Notes: generated from the letters alone by a model not told the origin. A DNA stretch of 10,498 bases from an uncultured Clostridium sp. (GCA_934777095.1 CAKVNP010000048.1:1-10498), one strand, 5' to 3'; positions 1-6,743 are shown, counted from the first letter of the stretch. Translations and numbers: made by a program.

Positions 1-1
1 G

Positions 2-625
2 TTATATTTAATACATTTATATCGACAATATTCCAATGAAGAGGTTAGAAAGAAGATTAATAATCTTACTTATGAAAAAGAATTTATTGAGCTATGTGAT
101 AAATTTGATAAGGATATTTTAAATAAAGGTATTGGCAGCTTTAGAAGGGCTGGAATAATTGCCATAGCAGAAAAGCCAGCTATTATTATAGAAGAAACTA
201 AAGAAGTTCCAATGAAGTTATTATTAATGGCAGACCCTGAGATTAATGCGGTTAATAAATATATTAATGAATCCTTAATTTTTATAGCTCAGAATTATGA
301 AGAAGTAATTGGTGTTATTGCGATAAAGAAGATTAACGAAGAGATTTATGAAATTATGAATTTAGCGGTAGATAATGCTTATAGGGGTAAGGGAGTAGGA
401 AAGAAACTTATTAATAAGGCAGTAGAAACAGTTAAAGCCTTAGGTGGCAGAAAAATAATTATAGGTACTGGCAATTCATCAATTATTCCTTTAATGATTT
501 ATCAAAAAGCAGGGTTTACAATCTATGAGATTAAGAAGAATTTCTTTATAGATAATTATCGTGATGAAATATGGGAAAATGGAATCAGGTGTACTGACAT
601 GATTATGTTAGAAAAGAATATATAA
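2..625 (+). CDS. GNAT family N-acetyltransferase domain at the C-terminus of a frame open at the left edge (5' partial)
   Basis: The last ~140 residues are a GNAT acetyltransferase, a family that moves an acetyl group from acetyl-CoA to an amine. The acetyl-CoA loop is visible as YRGKGVGKKL after strand NLAVDNA, followed by IGTGNSSI and YQKAGF, the usual C-terminal half of the fold. The substrate cannot be told. The first ATG is at 212, but it has no good ribosome binding site and would cut off the first strand of the domain. The same frame is open without a stop back to position 2, adding about 70 residues (including SFRRAGIIAIAEKP) that I do not recognise. The gene is therefore either a two-domain protein whose start lies outside the window, or a fusion made by a deletion. 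No T-tailed terminator follows; only a weak hairpin at 625-646. Confidence 0.8.
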   Translation, partial: LYLIHLYRQYSNEEVRKKINNLTYEKEFIELCDKFDKDILNKGIGSFRRAGIIAIAEKPAIIIEETKEVPMKLLLMADPEINAVNKYINESLIFIAQNYEEVIGVIAIKKINEEIYEIMNLAVDNAYRGKGVGKKLINKAVETVKALGGRKIIIGTGNSSIIPLMIYQKAGFTIYEIKKNFFIDNYRDEIWENGIRCTDMIMLEKNI

Positions 626-666
626 ATCTTCCTGGCATGCAAGATTAAAGGATAGTGTTTATTGGG

Positions 667-677
667 GTGGAGTCCAC
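667..677. repeat. Short palindrome GTGGA-g-TCCAC
   Basis: GTGGAGTCCAC is an 11-base palindrome with a single central base, in the gap between the acetyltransferase gene and the CD3324-type gene. It could be a small protein-binding site. No matching copy was seen elsewhere in the window, so this is only a description. Confidence 0.3.
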
Positions 678-687
678 TATAAATAGA

Positions 688-710
688 ACTTTTGAAATAA
701 AGTCAAAAGT
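688..710. promoter_or_regulatory. Inverted repeat ACTTTTGA-N7-TCAAAAGT, candidate operator
   Basis: Two perfect 8-base arms (688-695 and 703-710) are separated by 7 bases. The centre-to-centre distance of 15 bases would suit a dimeric regulator. The repeat lies just upstream of a TATAAT at 724-729, the only good -10-like element before the CD3324-type gene, although no convincing -35 is spaced correctly from it. The regulator is unknown. A role as an RNA hairpin is the alternative. Confidence 0.35.
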
Positions 711-748
711 GGTAATATATGTTTATAATGTTATGAGAGGTGATTTTT

Positions 749-796
749 ATGTGTTGGAAAAATAACAAAATGAGTGGCTTAAGCTCTGTGCAATGA
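749..796 (+). CDS. Possible 15-residue leader peptide (MCWKNNKMSGLSSVQ)
   Basis: A strong ribosome binding site, GAGAGGTGA (735-743), sits five bases before an ATG that opens a 15-codon frame ending in TGA at 794-796. The peptide is small and polar, with one Cys and one Trp near its start, and resembles no family I know. Its last codons overlap the 5' arms of the RNA structures at 777-872, the arrangement expected of a leader peptide whose translation decides which downstream hairpin forms. The next gene starts at 918. The ribosome binding site is better than chance would usually give, but translation cannot be shown from sequence. Confidence 0.4.
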   Translation: MCWKNNKMSGLSSVQ

Positions 797-872
797 CTAA
801 GGAGACATGTAGAAGTTGTTCAGAGCGGAGTTTGAAAGTTTAACTTAAGCGCATGTTTCCATTAGTTTTTGC
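777..872 (+). promoter_or_regulatory. Structured RNA leader: long imperfect hairpin with a competing stem
   Basis: Bases 790-809 pair with 852-872 in an imperfect stem of about 19 pairs (CAUGUUUCC against GGAGACAUG at the inner end, then a one-base bulge at 861, then UUAG against CUAA and UUUUUGC against GCAAUGA with one mismatch). A second set of complementary arms, GCTTAAG (777-783) with CTTAAGC (844-850) plus GCTCTG (783-788) with CAGAGC (821-826), crosses the first. The two must therefore be alternatives or form a pseudoknot. The long stem has no proper U-run after it, so it does not look like a simple terminator. It does not match any riboswitch class I recognise. It probably belongs to the 5' leader of the gene at 918. 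Confidence 0.5.
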
Positions 873-917
873 AGTTTTATTTACAAGATAAAAAAATGTA
901 GATAGGAGCTGGAAACT

Positions 918-1193
918 ATGAGATATGAAAAAGCGCAGGATATTCTGCCTTCAAATATAATTGAAATATTACAGGAATATATGGAAGGTGGATATTTATA
1001 TATCCCTAAAAAGGATGAAAATAAGAAATCTTGGGGGGATAATACCGATACTAAAAGTATGTTAAAAACGAGAAATGAAGAAATAGTAATTAAATATTCA
1101 AATGGTAAGTCAGTAAGAGATTTATCAGTAGAATATTATCTGACTGAAGCTAGTATCAGAAGAATTATCAGGCAGATACGAGATACGGCGTAA
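918..1193 (+). CDS. CD3324 family small helix-turn-helix protein
   Basis: This 91-residue protein matches the small, widespread Firmicute family annotated as CD3324 family protein. The N-terminal half has the family pattern (KAQDILPSNIIEILQEYMEGGYLYIPKK, then KKSWGDNT). The C-terminal half (about residues 50-88) is a helix-turn-helix: RNEEIVIKYSNG, a turn, SVRDLSVEYYLTEASIRRIIRQI, as in Mor/transposase-like DNA-binding domains. A DNA-binding regulator is likely from the fold; no target is known to me. The start is supported by AGGAG at 904-908, nine bases before the ATG. A long structured leader precedes it and a strong terminator follows 30 bases after the stop, so it is transcribed on its own. 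Confidence 0.85.
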   Translation: MRYEKAQDILPSNIIEILQEYMEGGYLYIPKKDENKKSWGDNTDTKSMLKTRNEEIVIKYSNGKSVRDLSVEYYLTEASIRRIIRQIRDTA

Positions 1194-1223
1194 ATTAGTA
1201 ATTAATAATTTAAATGATGATTT

Positions 1224-1250
1224 AAATTCCCCAGAAGGGGAATTTTTTTT
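1224..1250 (+). terminator. Rho-independent terminator after the CD3324-type gene
   Basis: AAATTCCCC (1224-1232), loop AGAA, GGGGAATTT (1237-1245), running into a tract of eight Ts. This is a textbook intrinsic terminator. It also separates the CD3324-type gene from the ABC-F remnant, whose missing N-terminus would have lain here. Confidence 0.92.
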
Positions 1251-1314
1251 GCTTAAAATGAACATGTTTATTTCTGAAATATTTGTGAACTTGAGCCTTT
1301 ATTAGATAAATCAT

Positions 1315-2150
1315 ATGATAAATATAGAAAAAGCAAAGTTTAATAAAATAATGAACCAGGTAGCAGGTCTGCAGGGAATTATTGATCAAAGTGATTATTA
1401 TAGCATTGATTCTAAAATAGAGGGAATTTCTTATGGGTTAGGAATTAGGGAACTTTTAGAACAAAATCCTATGGAGCTGAGTGGCGAGCAGAGGACAAAG
1501 GTTTTGCTTGCCAAGCTCCTTTTAGAAAAGCCAGATATTTTGTTGCTAGATGAACCTACAAATCACTTGGATGAGGAAAATATAACTTGGCTAAAATCAT
1601 ATTTAACTAATTATGAAAATGCCTTTATCTTAATATCTCATGATTTAGAATTTTTAAATTCAGTGGTAAATGTAATTTATCACCTTGAGCATAAGAAGCT
1701 TACCAGATATCCAGGAAATTATGAAAAATATTTAAAGTTATATGAAGAAAGAAAAAAGGATTTATTATTACAATATAATAAGCAGCAGGAGGAAATAGCA
1801 AAACTAGAGGAGTATATCAGAAAAAATAAAGTAAGGACTGCAACAGCAGCACAAGCTAAATCAAGAGAGAAAAAACTTGATAAGATAGTGAGGATTGAAT
1901 TAAATAGAAACAAGCCAAAACCTCATTTTGATTTTAAATTTTCAAGAGGCTCTGGAAGTATAATTTTTGAAACTAAAGATTTAGTAATTGGGTATGATAA
2001 ACCACTTACTAAGCCATTAAAGTAAAAAAGGAAGAATTAAAAAGGGCTTTAATCCAATATGAAGGCAGTGTTATTCTAGTAAGCCATGAAGCTGAATTTT
2101 ATAAGGATATAGTAACTAAAGTGTGGAATTGTGAAGAATGGAGAAGATAA
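1315..2150 (+). pseudogene. ABC-F family ATPase remnant, N-terminally truncated and internally deleted
   Basis: ABC-F proteins are soluble twin-ATPase translation factors that act at the ribosomal E site. Here the first ATPase domain keeps only its second half: signature LSGEQRTKVLLAKLL, Walker B ILLLDEPTNHLD and the H-loop ISHD. The charged coiled linker follows (GNYEKYLKLYEERKK to KKLDKIVRIELNRNKPKP), then the first strand of domain 2 (FETKDLVIGYDKPLTKPL). Its Walker A, signature and Walker B are absent. The frame stops at 2023-2025, and in another frame 2022-2150 encodes the very C-terminus of domain 2 (EELKRALIQYEGSVILVSHEAEFYKD...WNCEEW). The first domain's Walker A is also missing. A short stretch at 1287-1330 in another frame (ELEPLLDKSYDKYRK) looks like its decayed upstream end. 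With both P-loops gone the product cannot be a working ATPase. Confidence 0.9.
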
Positions 2151-2233
2151 TAAAAGGCAATATTAATAAATAAATTAGGACTAATTATACCTCATTAGAT
2201 ATGGAAGTACAAATTAATGAAGAATTAGATTTA

Positions 2234-2265
2234 AATCCTCTGAATTTTTTCAGAGGATTATTTAT
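2234..2265 (+). terminator. Hairpin terminator before the TPR gene
   Basis: AATCCTCTGAA (2234-2244) pairs perfectly with TTCAGAGGATT (2249-2259), an 11-bp stem with a 4-base loop of Ts, followed by the weakly T-rich ATTTATTATT. It probably ended the transcript of the ABC-F gene when that gene was intact. The U-tract is interrupted, so efficiency is uncertain. Confidence 0.7.
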
Positions 2266-2328
2266 TATTGGTCAAAAAAAGATAAATAATGTATAATAAA
2301 AATACAATAGTAATCGTTAACATTGTTA

Positions 2329-2358
2329 TTGTTATATATTGTGAATTTGTGGTATAAT
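2329..2358 (+). promoter_or_regulatory. SigA-type promoter of the TPR gene
   Basis: The -35 is TTGTTA (2329-2334), the spacer 18 bases, and the -10 a perfect TATAAT (2353-2358) with an upstream TG in the extended -10 position (TGGTATAAT). Transcription would start near 2365, some 28 bases before the ATG at 2393. Confidence 0.75.
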
Positions 2359-2392
2359 TTTACATAGAACGGTAGAAAAGGGGCTTAGATTT

Positions 2393-4357
2393 ATGAATAT
2401 TTTTAGAAAATCCAATAAGGAAAAGAGTAATAATACAGCAAAAGTTGAAAAGCAAGCAGAAATAAGAAATAAAGTTAATGAATCAGTAAATGATAAGCAA
2501 GAGAAAAAGGAAGAATTTATAACTACTTTTGATAGATATGGTAGAAGGGTAAGTATTCCTAAGGATGTGTGGAAAAACAATTTATTGCCATCTCTTATAA
2601 AGGCACATTGGACAAACCCTACTGCTTTATACAATGATATTTTAAGCGGAGTTCAAAATGGTTTATCCAATGAACTTAAAGAAGCAGCTGAACATTTAAG
2701 AGAAATTGATCCAATAAAGGAAAGAGCATATACTATGCTTTCAATTACTTATGTAAAATGTAAACTTTTTGATGAAGCAGAAACAGCATTAATGGAATTT
2801 ATCAATACTTATGGCAAAACTGGTACTATTATGACTAACCTTGCTAAAGTATATTATGGAAAAGATGAAAAAGATAAAGCTGAAGAGGTACTATTAGAGG
2901 GATTAAAGCTAGATCCAAATCAAAGTAATGGGCTGCCTTGGTATGCAGCAATGCAATTTGAAAAATTAGGAAATGAAGGATTGATGGCTGCCTTCAATGA
3001 AATAGCAGAAGTTAAAGGAAGCTGGCTTCCACAAGTACTTATTGCTAGAGAGTACCTAAAAGAAAAGGATATTGATAAGGCTAAAGAGCAGTATGAAAAT
3101 ATTAAAGAAATAGTCAGCACTAATGGCTCTGCCTTAGCTACAATTACTAATGATTTAGGTAGATGTGGATTAGGTGAAGAAATAGTTGAATATTTAGAAC
3201 CAATTTATCAAGTTAAAAAGCATGGAATACCAACAGGTATAAATTTAATTAATGCTTATTTAATGACTAAAAATATAGAAAAAGGTGAAGCTTTATTAAA
3301 TGAATTAATGAAGCTAGAGGTTCCAGAAGTAAAAGGAACATTAATGAATTTATCAAGCCAATTTATTAAATTAAAAGCTATGCAGGCACAGCCTATGCCA
3401 GCAAAAGATTTAAAGGTAGAAATGATTGTTTTAAATAAGCCAGTATGGTATTACGGATTAGAAAATCCTAAATGGCTGTTAGAAAGAGAAGTTTCAAATG
3501 AAAAGATAGTATTTATTCCATATGCAGATATTATCAAGGACAACAAAGAGGGAAAAGCACATCAATTAAATGAAATTGGAAGATTTACTAGATCAATTCC
3601 ACTATATATTGGTGAAAATATAATCTTTAACTCTCATTATGATTATAATTATGTTACTCCATTTGCTGAAAATTTTGGACCTGTGGTAAGCAAAAAGCCT
3701 TATACTGCAGAAGCAATTAGGGATATCGCTATGAAGACAGGTGCTTCATATGTAGTAACAGGAACACTTTCAACAATTTATAATTGTATTGAAGTAATCA
3801 ATGTTATTTATGATGTAAAGAGAGATGAATTTAAAAAGCTGGAAAAGCTTATTGAAAGACAATCCTTTGGTAAAGATTTAAATGATATGATAGATGAAAT
3901 AAGAACAGAGTTCTGTGGAGACAATATAGATAAAACTTACTATTACAGCATGCCAAATCCTAATGAAGTACAGGGATACATTACAGCTTTAGGGCAAAAC
4001 TTAACACAGACACTTATTCAAAGAAAATTCTTAAATAAAGATAAATTAAATGGTGAAAGAAATATTCTAGATTGGTATTTAAATTTAGCCATAGCAAATT
4101 CTAAAAATGAACTATCTAAATTTATGTTAATTTCTGGCCTTGCAAAAAGTAAAGAATATGGCTCAGAGATATACCTAGAATTTAAGCAGCAGATTTTAAA
4201 TCTTTTATTAAGAGATAAGGAAAATAAAACAGTTAATAAACTTATGCCATTAGTATATAAAATATATGATATGGAAAAAGAATATGCTGAATCAAAAGCA
4301 GCTTTATCACAAGATTGCAATGACCCATATTATAAAGAATGGTTAGAAAGAATATAA
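2393..4357 (+). CDS. Large TPR protein with a TolB/CsgG-like C-terminal region
   Basis: This is a 654-residue cytoplasmic protein with no signal peptide or membrane segment. Residues 1-45 are a charged, disordered tail. A conserved entry motif follows (YGRRVSIPKDVWKNNLLPSLIKAHWTNPTALYNDI), then helical tetratricopeptide-like repeats to about residue 330, including the family landmark LDPNQSNGLPWYAAMQFEKLG. Residues ~370-500 (VFIPYADI..., TAEAIRDIAMKTGASYVVTGTLS..., INVIYDVKRDE) have the alternating strand/helix pattern of TolB-N or CsgG-like domains. The last ~150 residues are again helical. TPR proteins are protein-binding scaffolds; the partner is not known and I assign no function. The start is set by AAAGGGG at 2378-2384, a little far from the ATG. 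Its own promoter and terminator make it a single-gene unit. Confidence 0.85.
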   Translation: MNIFRKSNKEKSNNTAKVEKQAEIRNKVNESVNDKQEKKEEFITTFDRYGRRVSIPKDVWKNNLLPSLIKAHWTNPTALYNDILSGVQNGLSNELKEAAEHLREIDPIKERAYTMLSITYVKCKLFDEAETALMEFINTYGKTGTIMTNLAKVYYGKDEKDKAEEVLLEGLKLDPNQSNGLPWYAAMQFEKLGNEGLMAAFNEIAEVKGSWLPQVLIAREYLKEKDIDKAKEQYENIKEIVSTNGSALATITNDLGRCGLGEEIVEYLEPIYQVKKHGIPTGINLINAYLMTKNIEKGEALLNELMKLEVPEVKGTLMNLSSQFIKLKAMQAQPMPAKDLKVEMIVLNKPVWYYGLENPKWLLEREVSNEKIVFIPYADIIKDNKEGKAHQLNEIGRFTRSIPLYIGENIIFNSHYDYNYVTPFAENFGPVVSKKPYTAEAIRDIAMKTGASYVVTGTLSTIYNCIEVINVIYDVKRDEFKKLEKLIERQSFGKDLNDMIDEIRTEFCGDNIDKTYYYSMPNPNEVQGYITALGQNLTQTLIQRKFLNKDKLNGERNILDWYLNLAIANSKNELSKFMLISGLAKSKEYGSEIYLEFKQQILNLLLRDKENKTVNKLMPLVYKIYDMEKEYAESKAALSQDCNDPYYKEWLERI

Positions 4358-4386
4358 GAATTATTATTGTGAAATTAACAGATTAA

Positions 4387-4412
4387 GGGAACTTTTAGGA
4401 GTTCCCCTTTGT
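4387..4412 (+). terminator. Terminator after the TPR gene
   Basis: GGGAACT (4387-4393) pairs with AGTTCCC (4400-4406), with two more A-T pairs across a one-base bulge, then a T-rich tail (CTTTTGTATTAATTTT, broken by G and A). It lies 30 bases after the stop codon. Confidence 0.75.
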
Positions 4413-4457
4413 ATTAATTTTAATTGGAAAAAATATACAGGTAGAAAGTTGATATAG

Positions 4458-4463
4458 TATAAT
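4458..4463 (+). promoter_or_regulatory. Candidate -10 element of the epimerase gene
   Basis: A perfect TATAAT lies 30 bases before the ATG at 4494 and after the previous terminator, so a promoter is needed here. No good -35 hexamer is present at 16-18 bases, which lowers confidence. Confidence 0.45.
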
Positions 4464-4493
4464 TTAAGTAAGATTAGAGGTGGGGATATTATT

Positions 4494-5369
4494 ATGGAGT
4501 ATAAATTAGAAAATGAAAATTTAATTGTATTAGCAAGCACTTATGGTGCAGAACTTCATAGCATTAAAGAAAAAGCAGACAATACAGAATACTTATGGAA
4601 TGGTGATGAAAAGTATTGGAAGTGTCATGCGCCAGTTTTATTTCCTATAGTAGGTAAGGTTAATGGTGGAAAATATAAAGTTGAAGGCAAAGAGTATGAA
4701 CTTCCACAACATGGATTAGCAAGAGTAAGGGAATTTGAGGTAGTTTGCAAGAGTGAGACTACCATAGTGTTTCAATTAAATTATGATGAAAAAACGCTAA
4801 AAGTATATCCATATAAATTTACTTTAAGAATAGGATATGCCTTGTTTGAAAATGGAATAGAAACAAGCTACGAAGTTATCAATATGGATCAAAAGGAAAT
4901 TTATTTTTCAATAGGAGCACACCCAGCGTTCTTATGTCCTATTGTTAAAGGCGAATCCTTTAATGATTATTATTTCAAATTTTCTGAAGAAGAAAATTGT
5001 CAGCGAATGTTATTAAATAAAGACGGTAATCTTACTGATAAAAAAGGAGAAGGATTAAATAATTCAGCAGTGATTAAATTGAATCAAGAATTATTTAAAG
5101 ATGATGCCTTAATATTTGATAATTTAAGTTCAACAGAAATATCTTTATTAAGTAATAAATCAAATAAGGGAATAACCATGGACTTTTCAGGATTCCCTTA
5201 CCTAGGGCTTTGGAGTAAGCCTAGTGGTGCACCTTTTGTATGTATAGAGCCATGGTATGGACATGCAGATTATGAGGATTTTAGTGGAGAGTTTAAAGAA
5301 AAGGAAGGGGTACAAAGATTAGCTGTTGGAGAGAGTTTTAAAGCTTCATATACAGTAACTATAAAATAA
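4494..5369 (+). CDS. Aldose 1-epimerase family protein (LacX-type galactose mutarotase-like)
   Basis: The 291 residues fit the usual length of the LacX-like branch of aldose 1-epimerases, all-beta enzymes that interconvert alpha and beta anomers of sugars. Family landmarks occur in order: YGAELHSIK near the N-terminus, YLWNGDEKYWKCHAPVLFPIVG, the HGLAR motif carrying the first active-site His (about residue 74), SIGAHPAF with the second catalytic His, and CIEPWYG with the catalytic Glu near residue 259. All expected catalytic residues are present, so the enzyme is probably active. Its sugar cannot be deduced, as no sugar operon lies beside it and LacX-type members are poorly characterised. 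The start has a good ribosome binding site (AGAGGTGGGG, 4475-4484). Confidence 0.9.
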   Translation: MEYKLENENLIVLASTYGAELHSIKEKADNTEYLWNGDEKYWKCHAPVLFPIVGKVNGGKYKVEGKEYELPQHGLARVREFEVVCKSETTIVFQLNYDEKTLKVYPYKFTLRIGYALFENGIETSYEVINMDQKEIYFSIGAHPAFLCPIVKGESFNDYYFKFSEEENCQRMLLNKDGNLTDKKGEGLNNSAVIKLNQELFKDDALIFDNLSSTEISLLSNKSNKGITMDFSGFPYLGLWSKPSGAPFVCIEPWYGHADYEDFSGEFKEKEGVQRLAVGESFKASYTVTIK

Positions 5370-5390
5370 TTAGTATAAATGGTGAGAAAA

Positions 5391-5514
5391 ATGAGCGAAG
5401 TAGATGGAATAATTTTCGAATCATTTAAAGACTAAGGTATTATGGGTTTATGGACCTATAGTAAATGAAACTATTAAGGAAAATATTAAATTACTGAATA
5501 AAATAATGCCATAA
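5391..5514 (+). pseudogene. Short frameshifted remnant of an unidentified gene
   Basis: A GGTGAG precedes an ATG at 5391 that encodes MSEVDGIIFESFKD and then stops at 5433-5435. From about 5428 a second frame continues with KTKVLWVYGPIVNETIKENIKLL and ends at 5512-5514, inside the stem of the following terminator. The two pieces read naturally as one ~40-residue product broken by a frameshift, or as the stub of a longer gene after deletion. I do not recognise the family. Codon use is like that of the neighbours. A chance open stretch is possible. Confidence 0.35.
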
Positions 5515-5543
5515 GCTTTAATAGCTTATGGCATTATTTTATT
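5501..5543. terminator. Strong bidirectional terminator with a 17-bp perfect stem
   Basis: Bases 5501-5517 pair perfectly with 5523-5539 around loop TTAAT (core ATGCCATAAGCT / AGCTTATGGCAT). T-rich sequence follows on the plus strand (TTTTATT), and the flank read on the minus strand is also T-rich. It lies between the plus-strand epimerase region and the 3' end of the minus-strand nucleotidyltransferase gene at 5564, so it can serve both. Confidence 0.88.
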
Positions 5544-5563
5544 AAAGTTTAACAGCTGCCAGT

Positions 5564-6329
5564 TTAAAATATAAAAGGACTTATAAATCCATTAGAAGTA
5601 AGCTGTGATATTTTTACTTCTGAAATTCTCAATAACTTTTCTCCATAGTATAGCCATTTGCCGATATAGTTTTCTATATAACTTGGGAAAACAAAATGAT
5701 CAGGATCATATTTATAATCCTCTTTTAGTTTTAGCAGAGTATAATATTGCTCTTTAGTAAAAGGTAATGAGAGGTCTTGGATATTACAGCTAATATCGAT
5801 AACTTCATATTTATCAAAGGTAACATATCCATAGGAGTATGTTAAAATCATCAGTGTATTACGGATGATATAGCCGATTAAACAAATTTCTCGTCCATAA
5901 TCACACTTTAGTTGTCTAAGGTCATTTTTTAAATTAATTAAAGCAGTATAATTTCTAGCGATATCTTCCTGCATATTAAAGTATAAAGGAAGATTTTTAT
6001 AGCTGTTTTCAATAAAATTATTTCTAGAATAAAAAATTTTACCTTCTAAATAGGTGGACCAAATGAAGTAGGTTCCTTTAGTACATAAATTCCTAAATTC
6101 ATCAATAGTAAAGTGATAACCAGCCTAAGGGAATATTCATTTCATTGCATATATTAATAGCGGCTGCTGCTTTTTTTTCTAAAGAGCAATTATCTATAAT
6201 AATGAGAAAATCTATATCACTTTTTTCATTATAGCTGCCTCTTATATAGGAGCCAAATATTACAATACTTTCTATGGAGTGCTTTGTAGGTGTAATGTGA
6301 AAAATTTTTTGATTAATTTTAATTTCCAC
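5564..6329 (-). pseudogene. Nucleotidyltransferase (MNT-like) gene split by a frameshift
   Basis: The first piece (6329-6102) starts at a GTG with AAGGAG eight bases upstream and holds the nucleotidyltransferase signature FGSYIRGSYNEKSDIDFLII: Gly26-Ser27 and the metal-binding Asp38 and Asp40. After NEMNIPL the frame runs off to a stop. One frame over, the protein resumes at once (GYHFTIDEFRNLCTKGTYFIWSTYLEGKIFYS...) and runs without a stop into the C-terminal helical piece ending at 5564. Removing one or four bases near 6117-6127 restores a single protein of about 254 residues. Such proteins transfer NMP to a small molecule, RNA or protein; the helical C-terminus recalls KNTase-like or HEPN-like partners. 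I cannot name a substrate. The gene could be truly inactive, or the frameshift a read or assembly error. Confidence 0.75.
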
Positions 6330-6361
6330 AAATCGTCACTCCTTATAAATTATCTATATAT

Positions 6362-6390
6362 ATAATATGATAAGCTGTTGTAAATGTTAA
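6362..6390 (-). promoter_or_regulatory. Promoter of the minus-strand nucleotidyltransferase gene
   Basis: Read on the minus strand: TTAACA (-35, 6390-6385), 17 bases, TATTAT (-10, 6367-6362), giving a start about 25 bases before the GTG at 6329. It is divergent from the aspS promoter beginning at 6456. Confidence 0.65.
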
Positions 6391-6455
6391 AAAAGCTATA
6401 ATAATGATGAAAGAAAGTATTTAAAATAAATTATATTTTCTGGGAAAATAATTGG

Positions 6456-6484
6456 TTGACAATTGGAATAATAAGGAATAAAAT
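6456..6484 (+). promoter_or_regulatory. SigA promoter of the T-box/aspS transcript
   Basis: A consensus TTGACA (6456-6461), a 17-base spacer, and TAAAAT (6479-6484). Transcription would begin near 6491, directly before the T-box leader. A TATAAT at 6484-6489 overlaps but is 22 bases from the -35, so it is the less likely -10. Confidence 0.8.
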
Positions 6485-6711
6485 ATAATAAATTAAATAA
6501 TATAATTCTTTGAAGGGAAAAGTAAATATTATCTTAGTATGTAAAGCGATTAGAGGATGGTGGAAGCTCTAAGAGAAAAGTAATATTGAAGGACATTCTG
6601 GAGAAGCCTATTTGAAAACAAGTAGAATAGGACGTATTCCTACGTTATAAGGAATAGAGATGATAAATAATATATATTACTTATCTAAATTAGGATGGCA
6701 CCGTGAATAAT

Positions 6712-6743
6712 ACCTTCACTCCTACAGGGAGTGAAGGTTTTTT
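6712..6743 (+). terminator. T-box terminator 1
   Basis: ACCTTCACTCC (6712-6722) pairs with GGAGTGAAGGT (6728-6738), then six Ts. The competing antiterminator is exact: AGGA (6692-6695) with TCCT (6720-6723), and GTG (6703-6705) with CAC (6717-6719), flanking the seven-base bulge TGGCACC. Forming one destroys the other. Confidence 0.92.

Noticed and set aside
790..872. Intrinsic terminator in the CD3324-type leader
   Set aside because: The long stem has no continuous U-tract on its 3' side (GCAGTTTTATTTAC follows) and its loop is about 40 bases, so it does not fit a standard terminator.
2201..2296. A 31-codon open frame between the ABC-F remnant and the TPR gene
   Set aside because: It has no ribosome binding site and runs straight through the 2234-2259 terminator hairpin. 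Best read as non-coding.
4018..4320. A 100-codon open frame on the minus strand
   Set aside because: It is antisense within the clear TPR gene, has no ribosome binding site, and has the low-complexity composition expected of a shadow frame. The same holds for minus-strand frames at 1719-1913, 2332-2634, 2920-3120 and 6923-7276, and for the plus-strand frame at 9757-9945.
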